Source: an uncultured Eubacteriaceae bacterium
Lineage (GTDB): Bacteria > Bacillota > Clostridia > Eubacteriales > Eubacteriaceae
Assembly: GCA_947625585.1 (NCBI GenBank)
Contig: CANQOZ010000002.1
Location: forward strand, 1-53,791
Length of the DNA: 53,791 bases
Direction: 5' to 3'
The notes beneath the pieces were generated by a model. It made no database searches. It saw nothing but the letters and a program-made list of their open reading frames with translations, and was not told the origin of the DNA. The first letter of the stretch is position 1. The number at the start of each line of letters is the position of its first letter. Below are positions 38,635-47,402 of the stretch, piece after piece. A program made the position numbers and the translations under genes.

Positions 38635-39791
38635 AACAAATTGGAATCTTAGGTGGTAGTTTTAATCCAATCCATCAAGGTCACCTTATTGTTGCTCAAG
38701 GTATTTTTGACGAATTTCATCTAGATAAAATCTTATTACTTCCAAATAAATATAATCCTTTTAAGTCTAGTAATGAAGATAATCATCAATGTATTGAAAT
38801 GTTAAATCTTATTAAGGAGAATAATTCAATATTTGATATTGATTTAAGAGAAACTATAGGTAATGAAAAAAATTATACTTACAACACAATTAAAAGTTTA
38901 ATAAGTGAAAATCCTGATAATAAGTATTATTTCATTATCGGTTCTGATATTATAGAAAAATTAAAGAATTGGTATAAGATAGATCAATTACTTCAGATGA
39001 TACCTTTTATTGTTGTGGAAAGACCTGGCTATCCAATTTCTTTTGAAATTTTAAATGACCTTAAAAGAAAATATAATGCAAATTTTCTAATTTATAATGG
39101 TTCAAATGTAGATATCTCTTCAACGACTATAAGAAATAAAAGATTTTTAAATAAGTCAATAAAGTATCTAACTCCAGATGAAATAATTAATTTTATAGAA
39201 GATAATAATTTATACTTGAAAAAAGAAGACCAAATTAAACAATTTAAAAAACAATTAAAAAAAGAGTTAAAGCCAAAACGATTTGAACATTCAATTAATG
39301 TTATGAATACAGCTGTTGAATTAGCAGAACGTTTTGATATTGATATTCAAAAGGCTGAAATTGCAGGATTATTACATGATTGTGCTAAAAGCTTAAGTTT
39401 TGAGGAAATGGTTCAATTAGCTGATAAATATAATTTTAAAATCCCAAGTGAGTTTTATGAAAATCCAAGTACTCTTCATGCTATTATTGGACAGTTATTA
39501 GCTCAATTAAACTATGGTATTAAAGACCCTGAAATATTAAGCTCTATTGCAAAACATACTACAGGTGACGTTCAAATGAGTAAACTTGATAAAATAATTT
39601 TTCTAGCAGATTATATAGAACCATTAAGAAGTCAGCCTGGTGTAGAAGAAGTAAGAGAATTAGCAAAGCAAGATCTAAATAAGGCTGTTTTTAAAGCTAT
39701 GGATAATAATTTAAATTATTTAAGAAAGAATAATTATCCTATAAATAAAACAACTGAGAAAGCCTGGAAGTTTTTAAAAGATAATGAATAA
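38631..39791 (+). CDS. nadD: NadD-YqeK fusion: NaMN adenylyltransferase plus Ap4A hydrolase HD domain
   Basis: This 386-residue two-domain protein has NadD at residues 1-200, with GILGGSFNPIHQGHL (HxGH, H15-H18) and DISSTTIR, making deamido-NAD from NaMN. Residues ~205-386 are a YqeK-type HD domain with RFEHS, LLHDCAKS, LHAIIG, KHTTGD and LADYIEP, which hydrolyses Ap4A symmetrically in relatives. The two are usually adjacent separate genes. The frame runs through the junction without a stop or an internal Shine-Dalgarno. It is coupled to yhbY and overlaps rsfS by 8 bp. Confidence 0.93.
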   Translation: MKQIGILGGSFNPIHQGHLIVAQGIFDEFHLDKILLLPNKYNPFKSSNEDNHQCIEMLNLIKENNSIFDIDLRETIGNEKNYTYNTIKSLISENPDNKYYFIIGSDIIEKLKNWYKIDQLLQMIPFIVVERPGYPISFEILNDLKRKYNANFLIYNGSNVDISSTTIRNKRFLNKSIKYLTPDEIINFIEDNNLYLKKEDQIKQFKKQLKKELKPKRFEHSINVMNTAVELAERFDIDIQKAEIAGLLHDCAKSLSFEEMVQLADKYNFKIPSEFYENPSTLHAIIGQLLAQLNYGIKDPEILSSIAKHTTGDVQMSKLDKIIFLADYIEPLRSQPGVEEVRELAKQDLNKAVFKAMDNNLNYLRKNNYPINKTTEKAWKFLKDNE

Positions 39792-40134
39792 AATAAATAA
39801 TTTAACTAAAAATATAATTAATGCAATAGAAAATAAAAACGGTGAAGATATTCAAGTTATTGATCTTGATGGATTAAGTGTAATTGCTGATAATTTTATT
39901 ATTACAAGTGCAGGAAATGAAAGACAAGTTAAAGCTATAGCTGATGAAGTTGAAGAAAAACTTGCTGAAGATGGATTTGAACCGTTAAGAGTTGAGGGAA
40001 AGAACAACGGTCGTTGGATTCTAATTGATTATGGTGATTCTGTTGTTCATATTTTCCATAATAATGAAAGATCTTTCTATAATCTTGAAAGACTTTGGAA
40101 AGAAGACGATAATATTAAATATATAGAATACTAA
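39784..40134 (+). CDS. rsfS: Ribosomal silencing factor RsfS
   Basis: This 116-residue DUF143 protein binds L14 and blocks joining of the ribosomal subunits when nutrients are low. VIDLDGLSVIADNFIITSAGN, VEGKNNGRWILIDYGDSVVHIF and the aromatic FYNLERLW are the family motifs. It overlaps nadD-yqeK by 8 bp, the usual order nadD-yqeK-rsfS. ychF starts 1 bp after its stop. Confidence 0.96.
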   Translation: MNKINNLTKNIINAIENKNGEDIQVIDLDGLSVIADNFIITSAGNERQVKAIADEVEEKLAEDGFEPLRVEGKNNGRWILIDYGDSVVHIFHNNERSFYNLERLWKEDDNIKYIEY

Positions 40135-40135
40135 T

Positions 40136-41215
40136 ATGAAAATCGGAATTGTTGGTTTACCAAATGTTGGTAAAAGTACTATTTTTAATGCATTAACTAA
40201 TGGACATGCTGAAGCCCAAAATTATCCCTTTTGTACTATTGATTCAAATGTTGGTATAGTTAATGTTCCTGATGAAAGATTAGATAAACTTGGTGAACTT
40301 TATAAAACTAAGAAAATAACACCGACAACAATTGAATTTGTAGATATTGCAGGTTTAGTAAAAGGTGCTAGCAAAGGTGAAGGACTTGGGAACAAATTTT
40401 TAAGTCATATTAGAGAAGTAGATGCTATCGCACACGTAGTTCGTTGCTTTGAAGATGAAAATATTTCTCATGTCAATGGTATTATTAATCCACTAGAAGA
40501 TATAGAAACTATAAATTTAGAACTTATTCTAGCTGATCTTGAAACAGTTGATAAAAGAATAGAGCGTTTAAAAAAGCAAGCTAAACATAATAAAGATGAA
40601 CTTTCTAATCTTGAAATTTTAGAGAAATTCAAAGTTAAGCTCGAAAAAGGTGAGTATCCTGTTAAAGATGATTTTACTATTGAGGAATGGAATTATTTAA
40701 ATAATTTACAACTAATTACAACTAAACCAATTCTCTATATTGCTAATATTCTAGAAGATCAGATAAATAGTGATAATCTTTATTTAACTCAAATTAAAGA
40801 AAAAGTAGGTAATAATAGAATTATTCCAATTTCAGCAAAGATTGAAAATGAAATTGCTCAATTAGAAGATGATGAAAAAGAAGTTTTCTTAGAAGAATTA
40901 TCTTTAAATGAATCTGGTTTAGATCGTGTAATAAAAGCTTCATATGATTTACTAGGATTGCAATCATTTTTAACGGCAGGTCCTGATGAATGTCGAGCAT
41001 GGACAATTAAGAAGGGAACAAAGGCTCCAGAAGCTGCAGGAAAAATTCATAGTGATATGAAACGCGGTTTTATACGTGCTGAAGTAACCAATTATAATGA
41101 TTTGATTAAATATGGTTCTGAATCAAAAACGAAAGAACTAGGTCTTACACGTACCGAAGGAAAAGATTATATTATGAAAGAAAACGATGTTGTTTTCTTT
41201 AGATTTAATGTTTAA
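40136..41215 (+). CDS. ychF: YchF ATPase (redox-regulated ribosome-associated)
   Basis: This 359-residue Obg-related protein prefers ATP. G1 GLPNVGKSTIFNALT, DIAGLVKGASKGEGLG and a C-terminal TGS domain (about 275-359, AWTIKKGTKAPEAAGKIHSD) are present. The position of the NKxD specificity motif reads NILE, as expected for YchF. It acts with ribosomes and is linked to oxidative stress in relatives. It lies in the obgE series with a 1-bp gap from rsfS and 2 bp to the response regulator. Confidence 0.95.
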   Translation: MKIGIVGLPNVGKSTIFNALTNGHAEAQNYPFCTIDSNVGIVNVPDERLDKLGELYKTKKITPTTIEFVDIAGLVKGASKGEGLGNKFLSHIREVDAIAHVVRCFEDENISHVNGIINPLEDIETINLELILADLETVDKRIERLKKQAKHNKDELSNLEILEKFKVKLEKGEYPVKDDFTIEEWNYLNNLQLITTKPILYIANILEDQINSDNLYLTQIKEKVGNNRIIPISAKIENEIAQLEDDEKEVFLEELSLNESGLDRVIKASYDLLGLQSFLTAGPDECRAWTIKKGTKAPEAAGKIHSDMKRGFIRAEVTNYNDLIKYGSESKTKELGLTRTEGKDYIMKENDVVFFRFNV

Positions 41216-41217
41216 TC

Positions 41218-41892
41218 ATGAAAATTTTATTAGTCGAAGATGATCCAAAAGTAACAGATAGCATTCAAAATATGAGTTCTTTACAAGGGATAGACTGTGA
41301 AGTTATTGATAATGGTCTTGATGCTTATTATCAAACTCGAAGGGAAGATTATGATGTTATTGTAATTGATATCATGCTTCCTGAAATTAATGGTATCGAT
41401 TTATTAAAGCAAATAAGAGAAAGTGGAAATAATACTCCAATTTTAATGTTAACAGCCTTAAGTTCTGTAGATAATAAAGTTAAGTCATTAGATCTTGGAG
41501 CTGATGATTATATGGTAAAACCAGTCTCTGCAAAAGAATTTTTTGCTAGAATTAGAGCACTAATAAGAAGAAATGATACAAATACGAGAGATAATCGTAT
41601 TATCTTTTCCGATATTGAATACTTTCCGTATAAACAACAGTTATTTATAAAAGGAAAAAAATTACCTATAACTAAAAGAGAGTCAATGGTTTTAGAAATA
41701 TTATTAAGAAATTCTGAACAAACTGTTGAGACTGAGACTTTCATTCAAGCTATTTGGGGTAGAAGTGTTCCAAAAAATAATCTAGAAATCCTTATTAGAA
41801 ATGTTAGACGATTGTTAGAAATCGGACATTCAGATACAAGAATAAGAAATATTAGATCAGTGGGTTATATGCTTGAAAACAAACCTTTTTAA
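41218..41892 (+). CDS. OmpR-type response regulator
   Basis: This 224-residue protein has a receiver domain with the acidic pocket EDD (7-9), phospho-acceptor D51 (VIDIMLPEING) and K101 (MVKPVS), and a winged-helix DNA-binding domain (about 128-220) with ITKRESMVLEILLRN and NIRSVGYML. It pairs with the histidine kinase whose start overlaps its end by 20 bp. It probably shares the ychF transcript. The signal and targets are not evident. Confidence 0.95.
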   Translation: MKILLVEDDPKVTDSIQNMSSLQGIDCEVIDNGLDAYYQTRREDYDVIVIDIMLPEINGIDLLKQIRESGNNTPILMLTALSSVDNKVKSLDLGADDYMVKPVSAKEFFARIRALIRRNDTNTRDNRIIFSDIEYFPYKQQLFIKGKKLPITKRESMVLEILLRNSEQTVETETFIQAIWGRSVPKNNLEILIRNVRRLLEIGHSDTRIRNIRSVGYMLENKPF

Positions 41893-43108
41893 AATTAGAA
41901 GGAAAATTACTTTTACAAATATCACTATACTCGTAATTTTTTTTATATTTATTATTATAGCTTTGTTATTAATAGAATATTCTAATATTGTTTTATCAGG
42001 ACAAACTTATTTAAAAGAATCAGCTCAAGAATTATTGGATATTCAAACGGATTCTAATAGAAGAAGTTTAATTAATACTGATTTTCATAATCAATTAGGA
42101 TTTAATTATATTATCTGTCAAAAAAATAAAATAATTAAAACTGATAGTAAAAATAATAAACTCAATGAACGTATTATTAACTTAATCGATAACGATGATT
42201 CTTTTAGAACAATTGAATTTGAAAAGTTTTTTTATAGAGTTTATCAACTAGATTTTACTGATAAAAAGCAAAAGGAAACCCTTTATGTTTTTCAAAATAT
42301 TATTGGTGAACAAGAAATAATTGAATCTTTAGTAAAAAACTCTATAATAATTGGATTTGTTGCAATATTTGGATTAATTTTAATTTGTTTTTGGTTAACA
42401 AAAATTTCCCTTAAAACAATAGAACGCAATTACGAGAAACAAAATGAATTTTTAGCAGATGTTTCACATGAATTAAGATCGCCTTTAAATGTAATACAAA
42501 CCAATGTTGAATTACTTTTATTTAAAGAAAAGGAAACAATTCGAGCAAATAAGAAATGGTTCCAGAATATTGTTTCAGAAACTCAAACTATGTCACATTT
42601 AGTTGAAGATTTAATGGAAGTAGTTAAAGATGATAATGAACAACAAGTTTATTTAGATCGTGATCTTTTATTAAATGATCTTTTAGATGAAATTATATTT
42701 TTATTAAAATCATCTGCTAAAGAAAAAAATATTGAATTAGTTTCTAACATTCAAAAGGAATTAAGATATTATGGTGATTCCGAAAAATTAAGACAACTAT
42801 TTAGAATATTCATCGATAATGCTATAAAATATTCAATACCAAATTCAAAAGTTGAAGTTTTTTTAAAAGAAGATAATGATTACATAGTTTTTACTGTAAA
42901 AGATAATGGTATTGGAATTAAAGAAAGTGAACAAAAGAAAATATTTGAACGTTTTTATCGTTGTGATAATGCTAGAAGTAGAAAATTTAAAGGAACTGGT
43001 TTAGGCTTAAATATTGCTAATAATATTGTTAATAATTATGAAGGGACAATAGAAGTTAATAGTAAGTTAAATAAAGGAAGTACATTTATAATTAAATTAC
43101 CATTATAA
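41873..43108 (+). CDS. Sensor histidine kinase
   Basis: I start at TTG 41873 inside the response regulator gene, which gives a short basic cytosolic N-terminus before the first membrane helix. The 411-residue protein has TM1 (about 15-35), an extracellular loop (~120 residues), TM2 (about 155-177) and almost no HAMP linker. A HisKA domain with H199 (FLADVSHELRSPL) and a HATPase domain with IDNAIKYS, VKDNGIGI, FERFYR and GTGLGLNIA follow. It should phosphorylate the response regulator just upstream. A hairpin follows the stop. Confidence 0.94.
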   Translation: MKTNLFKIRRKITFTNITILVIFFIFIIIALLLIEYSNIVLSGQTYLKESAQELLDIQTDSNRRSLINTDFHNQLGFNYIICQKNKIIKTDSKNNKLNERIINLIDNDDSFRTIEFEKFFYRVYQLDFTDKKQKETLYVFQNIIGEQEIIESLVKNSIIIGFVAIFGLILICFWLTKISLKTIERNYEKQNEFLADVSHELRSPLNVIQTNVELLLFKEKETIRANKKWFQNIVSETQTMSHLVEDLMEVVKDDNEQQVYLDRDLLLNDLLDEIIFLLKSSAKEKNIELVSNIQKELRYYGDSEKLRQLFRIFIDNAIKYSIPNSKVEVFLKEDNDYIVFTVKDNGIGIKESEQKKIFERFYRCDNARSRKFKGTGLGLNIANNIVNNYEGTIEVNSKLNKGSTFIIKLPL

Positions 43109-43115
43109 ATTTCAG

Positions 43116-43142
43116 GGAGTTTAAATTAAACTCCTTATTTTT
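43116..43142 (+). terminator. Terminator after the histidine kinase gene
   Basis: GGAGTTTA (43116-43123) and TAAACTCC (43127-43134) form a perfect 8-bp stem around AAT, followed by TTATTTTTTT. Confidence 0.85.
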
Positions 43143-43152
43143 TTAATAAATT

Positions 43153-43620
43153 ATGATTAATGTTGTTTTATATGAACCTGAAATACCATCAAATACTGGT
43201 AATATAGCAAGAACTTGTGTTTTAACAAATTCAAAACTTCATCTGATTAAACCATTAGGTTTTTCTTTAAGAGATAAATATTTAAAACGTGCTGGTTTAG
43301 ATTATTGGGATTTGCTTAATTTAGAAGTTTATGAGTCTTTTGAAGACTTTTTAACTAAAAATAATAATCCTGAAGTATTTATACTTTCAACAAAGGCCGA
43401 TAAAAGGTTGGATGAATTAAAAATTCCGGATAATAGTTTTTTACTTTTCGGAAAAGAGACCGCCGGGTTACCAAATGAAATCCATGAAAGATTTAAAGAA
43501 AATCGTTATAGGATTCCTATGAGAGAACATGAGAAATGTCGTTCACTTAACTTAGCTAATAGTGTAAATATTGCTTTATATGAAGGATTACGACAAAACA
43601 ATTATTTTGATTTAAAATAA
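43153..43620 (+). CDS. trmL: tRNA (cytidine/uridine-34-2'-O)-methyltransferase TrmL
   Basis: This 155-residue minimal SPOUT methyltransferase has VVLYEPEIPSNTGNIARTC at the N-terminus, LLFGKETAGLP and SLNLANSVNIALYEG, the knot-forming SAM-binding parts of TrmL, which methylates the wobble ribose of tRNA-Leu in E. coli. No Shine-Dalgarno is visible between the upstream terminator and the ATG. It seems to form its own short unit, followed by a palindrome and the promoter of the next gene. Confidence 0.95.
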   Translation: MINVVLYEPEIPSNTGNIARTCVLTNSKLHLIKPLGFSLRDKYLKRAGLDYWDLLNLEVYESFEDFLTKNNNPEVFILSTKADKRLDELKIPDNSFLLFGKETAGLPNEIHERFKENRYRIPMREHEKCRSLNLANSVNIALYEGLRQNNYFDLK

Positions 43621-43627
43621 AAAATTA

Positions 43628-43646
43628 TTATGAAAATTTTTCATAA
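43628..43646. promoter_or_regulatory. 19-bp palindrome downstream of trmL
   Basis: TTATGAAAATTTTTCATAA is a perfect 9-bp inverted repeat around one base. It begins 8 bp after the trmL stop and covers the putative -35 of the next promoter. It may be an operator; no T-run follows, so it is an unlikely terminator. Confidence 0.45.
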
Positions 43647-43666
43647 AGTCCAGTTTAAGCTATAAT
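43638..43666 (+). promoter_or_regulatory. Putative promoter of the flippase-like protein gene
   Basis: A perfect -10 TATAAT (43661-43666) with a weak -35 TTTTCA (43638-43643) at 17 bp. It may drive the run from 43688 to 48399. Confidence 0.6.
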
Positions 43667-43687
43667 GTAGCTATAAGAGCAATTTAA

Positions 43688-44734
43688 ATGAAGAATAAGA
43701 TTAAAAAATTTATTAAGAATAATTACAATTATTTAATTTTCCTATTTGTTGCTGTTATAACTATATATATTATTCGTAAGGAAGTTAATTTAGAGGAATT
43801 TATGAGTGTAATTAATCACTCTAATATTTTTTATCTATTTCTTTCCTTATGTTTACTTGGATTATATTGGGTAATTGAGACTGGATTATTATTAATATTA
43901 ATTCGATATGAATATCCAAATGCTTCCTTCAAAACAGCTTTTACTATAGTTATAGTTGGTCAGTATTATAACCAAGTAACACCAAGTTCATCTGGAGGAC
44001 AACCTATGCAGTTGTTAGAGTTGATGACGAGTGGAGTTAAAGCTGGAACTGGAATAGCAATCCTAGTTCAAAAATATGCATTATATCAAATTGCAATTAC
44101 AACAATAGGAATTGCTGGAATTTTAACTAATTTACCTTTGGTTTTAGCTTGGCCAGGTTATGCTCAACTCTTTTTACTATTTGGACTTGTTTTTAATATT
44201 GGTGGAGTAGTTTTAATTCTACTTGTTACTTTTAAACCTAAATTAGCAGAAAAGTTCCTCTATGGATTATTAAATTTAGGTTTAAAATTACATATCGTTA
44301 AAAATGAAAAAAAGTGGTCAGATAGAATTAAACAATTTGTTTTTGAATATTCTACTTCAGTAAAAAAGTTGACTACACGATTAACTAGTTCTTTAATACT
44401 AGTTTTTTTTAACATTATTGCCATCCTGATTTTTTATTTAATTACTTATACAATCTTAAAAGCATTAGGAATCCCAAATATTAATATTTTTGAAATTCTA
44501 ATGTTACAAGCATTATGTTATTTAATGATTGCATTTGTACCTTTACCTGGTGCTGCAGGAGGAGCTGAAATAGGGTTTGTTTTAGTATTTAGTACATTAT
44601 TAGGATCAGCAGAATCTTCTGTAGCTCTTCTAGCATGGAGATTTATTACTTTCTATTTTATTATTTTTTTTGGAGCAGTATATATAGCAATACATGAATT
44701 AAGAAGAGGTAAAAAGAAGAAATTAGATTCATAA
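43688..44734 (+). CDS. Flippase-like membrane protein (UPF0104 / LPG synthase TM family)
   Basis: This 348-residue protein has about eight membrane helices. It shares with the LPG-synthase transmembrane family the motifs TPSSSGGQPMQ, QKYALYQIA and VPLPGAAGGAEIGF. It has no MprF-type C-terminal aminoacyl-transferase domain, so it is not a full lysyl-phosphatidylglycerol synthase. Members are thought to move lipids or be accessory flippases, and the substrate is unknown. Basic residues at the ends face the cytosol. The fumarase alpha gene follows after 3 bp, which suggests co-transcription. Confidence 0.87.
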   Translation: MKNKIKKFIKNNYNYLIFLFVAVITIYIIRKEVNLEEFMSVINHSNIFYLFLSLCLLGLYWVIETGLLLILIRYEYPNASFKTAFTIVIVGQYYNQVTPSSSGGQPMQLLELMTSGVKAGTGIAILVQKYALYQIAITTIGIAGILTNLPLVLAWPGYAQLFLLFGLVFNIGGVVLILLVTFKPKLAEKFLYGLLNLGLKLHIVKNEKKWSDRIKQFVFEYSTSVKKLTTRLTSSLILVFFNIIAILIFYLITYTILKALGIPNINIFEILMLQALCYLMIAFVPLPGAAGGAEIGFVLVFSTLLGSAESSVALLAWRFITFYFIIFFGAVYIAIHELRRGKKKKLDS

Positions 44735-44737
44735 ATT

Positions 44738-45583
44738 ATGATTAAAGAAATAGAATCAAATAAAGTTACAGAGGTAATAAAACAAGCCTGTACAGACATT
44801 AATTTTAATGTAGATCCAAAATTAAAACAAAAATTAGAAGAAGCTTTAAATAATGAAGAGTCTCCTATCGCTAAAAGTATTTTAGAAAATATCTTATTAA
44901 ATTTTGATTGTGCTCAAAAAAATAATATTCCTATATGTCAAGATACAGGAATGGTCATTGTATTTGCTGAAATTGGGCAAGATGTTCATATTACAGGTGG
45001 TTCTTTTGAAAAGGCTGTAAATGAGGGAGTTAAACAGGCTTATAAAGATTCATTTTTAAGAAAATCAATCGTTTCTGATCCTATCGAAAGAAAAAATACT
45101 TTTAATAATACTCCAGCAATTCTTCATACTAGAATTGTAGATGGAGATAAGATTAATTTTAAAATTATGGCTAAAGGTTTTGGTTCTGAAAATACAAGTC
45201 AATTAAAAATGTTAAAACCTGCTGATGGAATTAATGGAATTGAAAATTTTATAAAAGAAGTTCTTGAAGAAGCAATTCCAAATGCTTGTGCTCCCGTTAT
45301 TGTTGGAATCGGTATTGGTGGTGATTTTGAGACTTGTGCATTAAATGCTAAAAAAGCTTTAACATTGCCGATTGATTATAAGCATAAAAATAAAATTTAT
45401 GAAGATTTAAGTAATAGAATTATTAAATTTGCTAATAATACTGGAATTGGACCAATGGGTTTAGGTGGAATTAATTCAGCTTTAAAAGTTAATATAATTG
45501 AATCCCCTACACACATAGCTGGGTTACCAGTAGCTATTAATATTTGTTGTTATGCTGATAGAATCACTGAAAGGGAATTATGA
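44738..45583 (+). CDS. fumA: Class I fumarate hydratase, alpha subunit
   Basis: This 281-residue iron-sulfur hydro-lyase subunit has cluster ligands C67 in ICQDTG, C184 in NACAPVIVGIGIGG and one of C270/C271 near the end (INICCYADR). GIGPMGLGG and THIAGLPVAI are family motifs. With the beta subunit it interconverts fumarate and malate; tartrate dehydratase is a close relative and cannot be fully excluded. The 4Fe-4S cluster is oxygen-sensitive, in keeping with an anaerobe. It overlaps the beta gene by 4 bp. Confidence 0.9.
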   Translation: MIKEIESNKVTEVIKQACTDINFNVDPKLKQKLEEALNNEESPIAKSILENILLNFDCAQKNNIPICQDTGMVIVFAEIGQDVHITGGSFEKAVNEGVKQAYKDSFLRKSIVSDPIERKNTFNNTPAILHTRIVDGDKINFKIMAKGFGSENTSQLKMLKPADGINGIENFIKEVLEEAIPNACAPVIVGIGIGGDFETCALNAKKALTLPIDYKHKNKIYEDLSNRIIKFANNTGIGPMGLGGINSALKVNIIESPTHIAGLPVAINICCYADRITEREL

Positions 45584-46149
45584 AAAAAAAGAAAATTTTC
45601 CTTCCAATTAATGATAATGATGTTGAAACTCTAGAAGCAGGGGACAATGTTTTATTAAACGGAGAAATCTATGTAGCTAGAGATGCTGCTCATAAACGAC
45701 TTATAGATTTAATAGATAATAATAAGAATCTACCCTTTGAAATAAAGAATTCTGTTATTTATTATATGGGACCAACTCCTACACCAAATGGAAAAGTAAT
45801 AGGTTCAGCTGGACCTACAACATCTCATAGGATGGATAAATATACTCCAAAATTATTAGATTTAGGTTTAAAGGCAACTATAGGAAAAGGGAAACGGTCT
45901 TTAGAAGTAATAGAAAGTATGAAAAAAAATAAAGCAGTATATTTTTCTGCAATAGGTGGTACTGGTGCTTTGTTAAATCAGTCTATTTTAAAAAATGAAA
46001 TAATAGAATATGAGGATTTAGGTCCGGAAGCTTTAAGAAAAATTACTGTAAAAGATTTTCCAGTTATTGTTTCAATCGATAGTAATGGTAAAAGTCTCTT
46101 TGAAATAGAGAGAGCTAAATATAGAGATAAATTTAAATTGGAGGTTTGA
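45580..46149 (+). CDS. fumB: Class I fumarate hydratase, beta subunit
   Basis: This 189-residue swivel-domain subunit has LEAGDNVLLNGEIYVARDAAHKRL (cited here by AGDNVLLNGEIYVARDAAH), YYMGPTPTPNGKVIGSAGPT and GKGKRS, typical of the C-terminal half of FumA-type enzymes. It completes the active site of the alpha subunit. It starts in an ATGA overlap with that gene and is followed 2 bp later by an aminotransferase. Fumarate versus tartrate as substrate cannot be separated by eye. Confidence 0.9.
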   Translation: MKKKKIFLPINDNDVETLEAGDNVLLNGEIYVARDAAHKRLIDLIDNNKNLPFEIKNSVIYYMGPTPTPNGKVIGSAGPTTSHRMDKYTPKLLDLGLKATIGKGKRSLEVIESMKKNKAVYFSAIGGTGALLNQSILKNEIIEYEDLGPEALRKITVKDFPVIVSIDSNGKSLFEIERAKYRDKFKLEV

Positions 46150-46151
46150 TT

Positions 46152-47402
46152 ATGCGAATGGTAATTGAAGATGCTGTAAGAGAGGCTGGAACTGATCCTA
46201 TTTTTGCTGTAGCTCAAAAAGCAAGTGAAGCTAAAGAAAAATACGGAAAAGAAAATGTTATTGATTCTACTCTTGGAGCCCTGATGGATGATGAAGGAAA
46301 TCTGGTCACTTTTAATGAGGTTTATAACACTTTAAAAAATTTACCAGATGATAAAATTGCTGCATATGCTGATATTGGAGGAATTGAAGAATTTCTTGAA
46401 GCTGTACCTGAAGCTTGTTTTAGAGATCAAAGGCCAGATGCATATATCAAAGCTGTTGCTACTCCTGGTGGAACTGGTGCTGTTAGAAATGCCATTGCAA
46501 ACTATTCGAATTATGGGGATAAGATATTAATTCCTGATTGGCATTGGGCGCCTTATAGAACAATTGCTGATGAACATAAAAGGGGATATCAATTATTTAG
46601 TCTGTTCAATGATGAAGGACGTTTTAACTTAGAATCCTATAAAAAAGAATTTAAAAAGTTACTTAATGATCAAGGTAGAATTTTAACTATTTTAAACACA
46701 CCAGCGCATAATCCAACAGGTTTTACAATAAACGATGATGAATGGGATAAAATTATTGAATTTTGGATTGAAGAAGCAAAAAATAATCCTGATAAGCAAA
46801 TTGTTGTTTTAAACGATATAGCTTATGTTGACTTTGCTAAAGAAGGTTCAAGGAAGTTCATGAAAAAATTAGAACATTTACCTGAAAATATACTCCCATT
46901 ATACGCATTTAGTGCTTCAAAAGGGTATACCATGTATGGATTAAGAAATGGAGCACTTATTTGCGCAGCTCCAACTCAGGAGATTGCAGACGAATTTGAA
47001 GCAAGTGCTATTTATTCAAATAGAGCTAATTGGTCAAATGGAACACGAGGAGCTATGCAAGTTTTAGCTGATATTATAAACGATCCTACTAGCTATGAAC
47101 GTTTTTTATCAGAACAAACTGCTAATAGGGAAATGTTACGAAAACGTGGAGATGCTTTAGTTGAAGAATGTAAAAATGTTGGTTTAAATATTTGTGAATA
47201 TGATGATGGGTTCTTTATGAGCATTCCTGTAGATAATCCACAAGAAATAACTGAAGCACTTTATGATGATAATATTTTCTTAATTGCTTTAAGTGGTGGC
47301 ATTAGAGTAGCCTTATGTGCTGTTTCAGAAGATAAATGTAGGAAAATTCCAAAAGCTGTTAAAGAAGCGATTGATAAGCGAGATAACAAATATGAAAGTT
47401 AA
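46152..47402 (+). CDS. Class I/II PLP aminotransferase (aspartate/aromatic type)
   Basis: I start at ATG 46152, 7 nt after GGAGG (46140-46144); a TTG six bases upstream is too close to it. The 416-residue fold-type I aminotransferase has the PLP lysine in SASKGYTMYGLR, NTPAHNPTGF for PLP ring contacts, and NDIAYVDF. It starts with a segment reading VIDSTLGALMDDEGNLV, seen in aspartate/aromatic aminotransferases of anaerobic Firmicutes. The placement after fumarase suggests an aspartate-fumarate link, but the substrate is inferred. It overlaps the regulator gene by 11 bp. Confidence 0.85.
   Translation: MRMVIEDAVREAGTDPIFAVAQKASEAKEKYGKENVIDSTLGALMDDEGNLVTFNEVYNTLKNLPDDKIAAYADIGGIEEFLEAVPEACFRDQRPDAYIKAVATPGGTGAVRNAIANYSNYGDKILIPDWHWAPYRTIADEHKRGYQLFSLFNDEGRFNLESYKKEFKKLLNDQGRILTILNTPAHNPTGFTINDDEWDKIIEFWIEEAKNNPDKQIVVLNDIAYVDFAKEGSRKFMKKLEHLPENILPLYAFSASKGYTMYGLRNGALICAAPTQEIADEFEASAIYSNRANWSNGTRGAMQVLADIINDPTSYERFLSEQTANREMLRKRGDALVEECKNVGLNICEYDDGFFMSIPVDNPQEITEALYDDNIFLIALSGGIRVALCAVSEDKCRKIPKAVKEAIDKRDNKYES

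Noticed and set aside
43688..44734. MprF lysyl-phosphatidylglycerol synthase
   Set aside because: Only the membrane domain is present; the aminoacyl-transferase domain is absent.
46348..46530. Leu-rich short frame inside the aminotransferase gene
   Set aside because: It overlaps a secure aminotransferase frame, has no Shine-Dalgarno and its composition follows the AT-rich coding strand.
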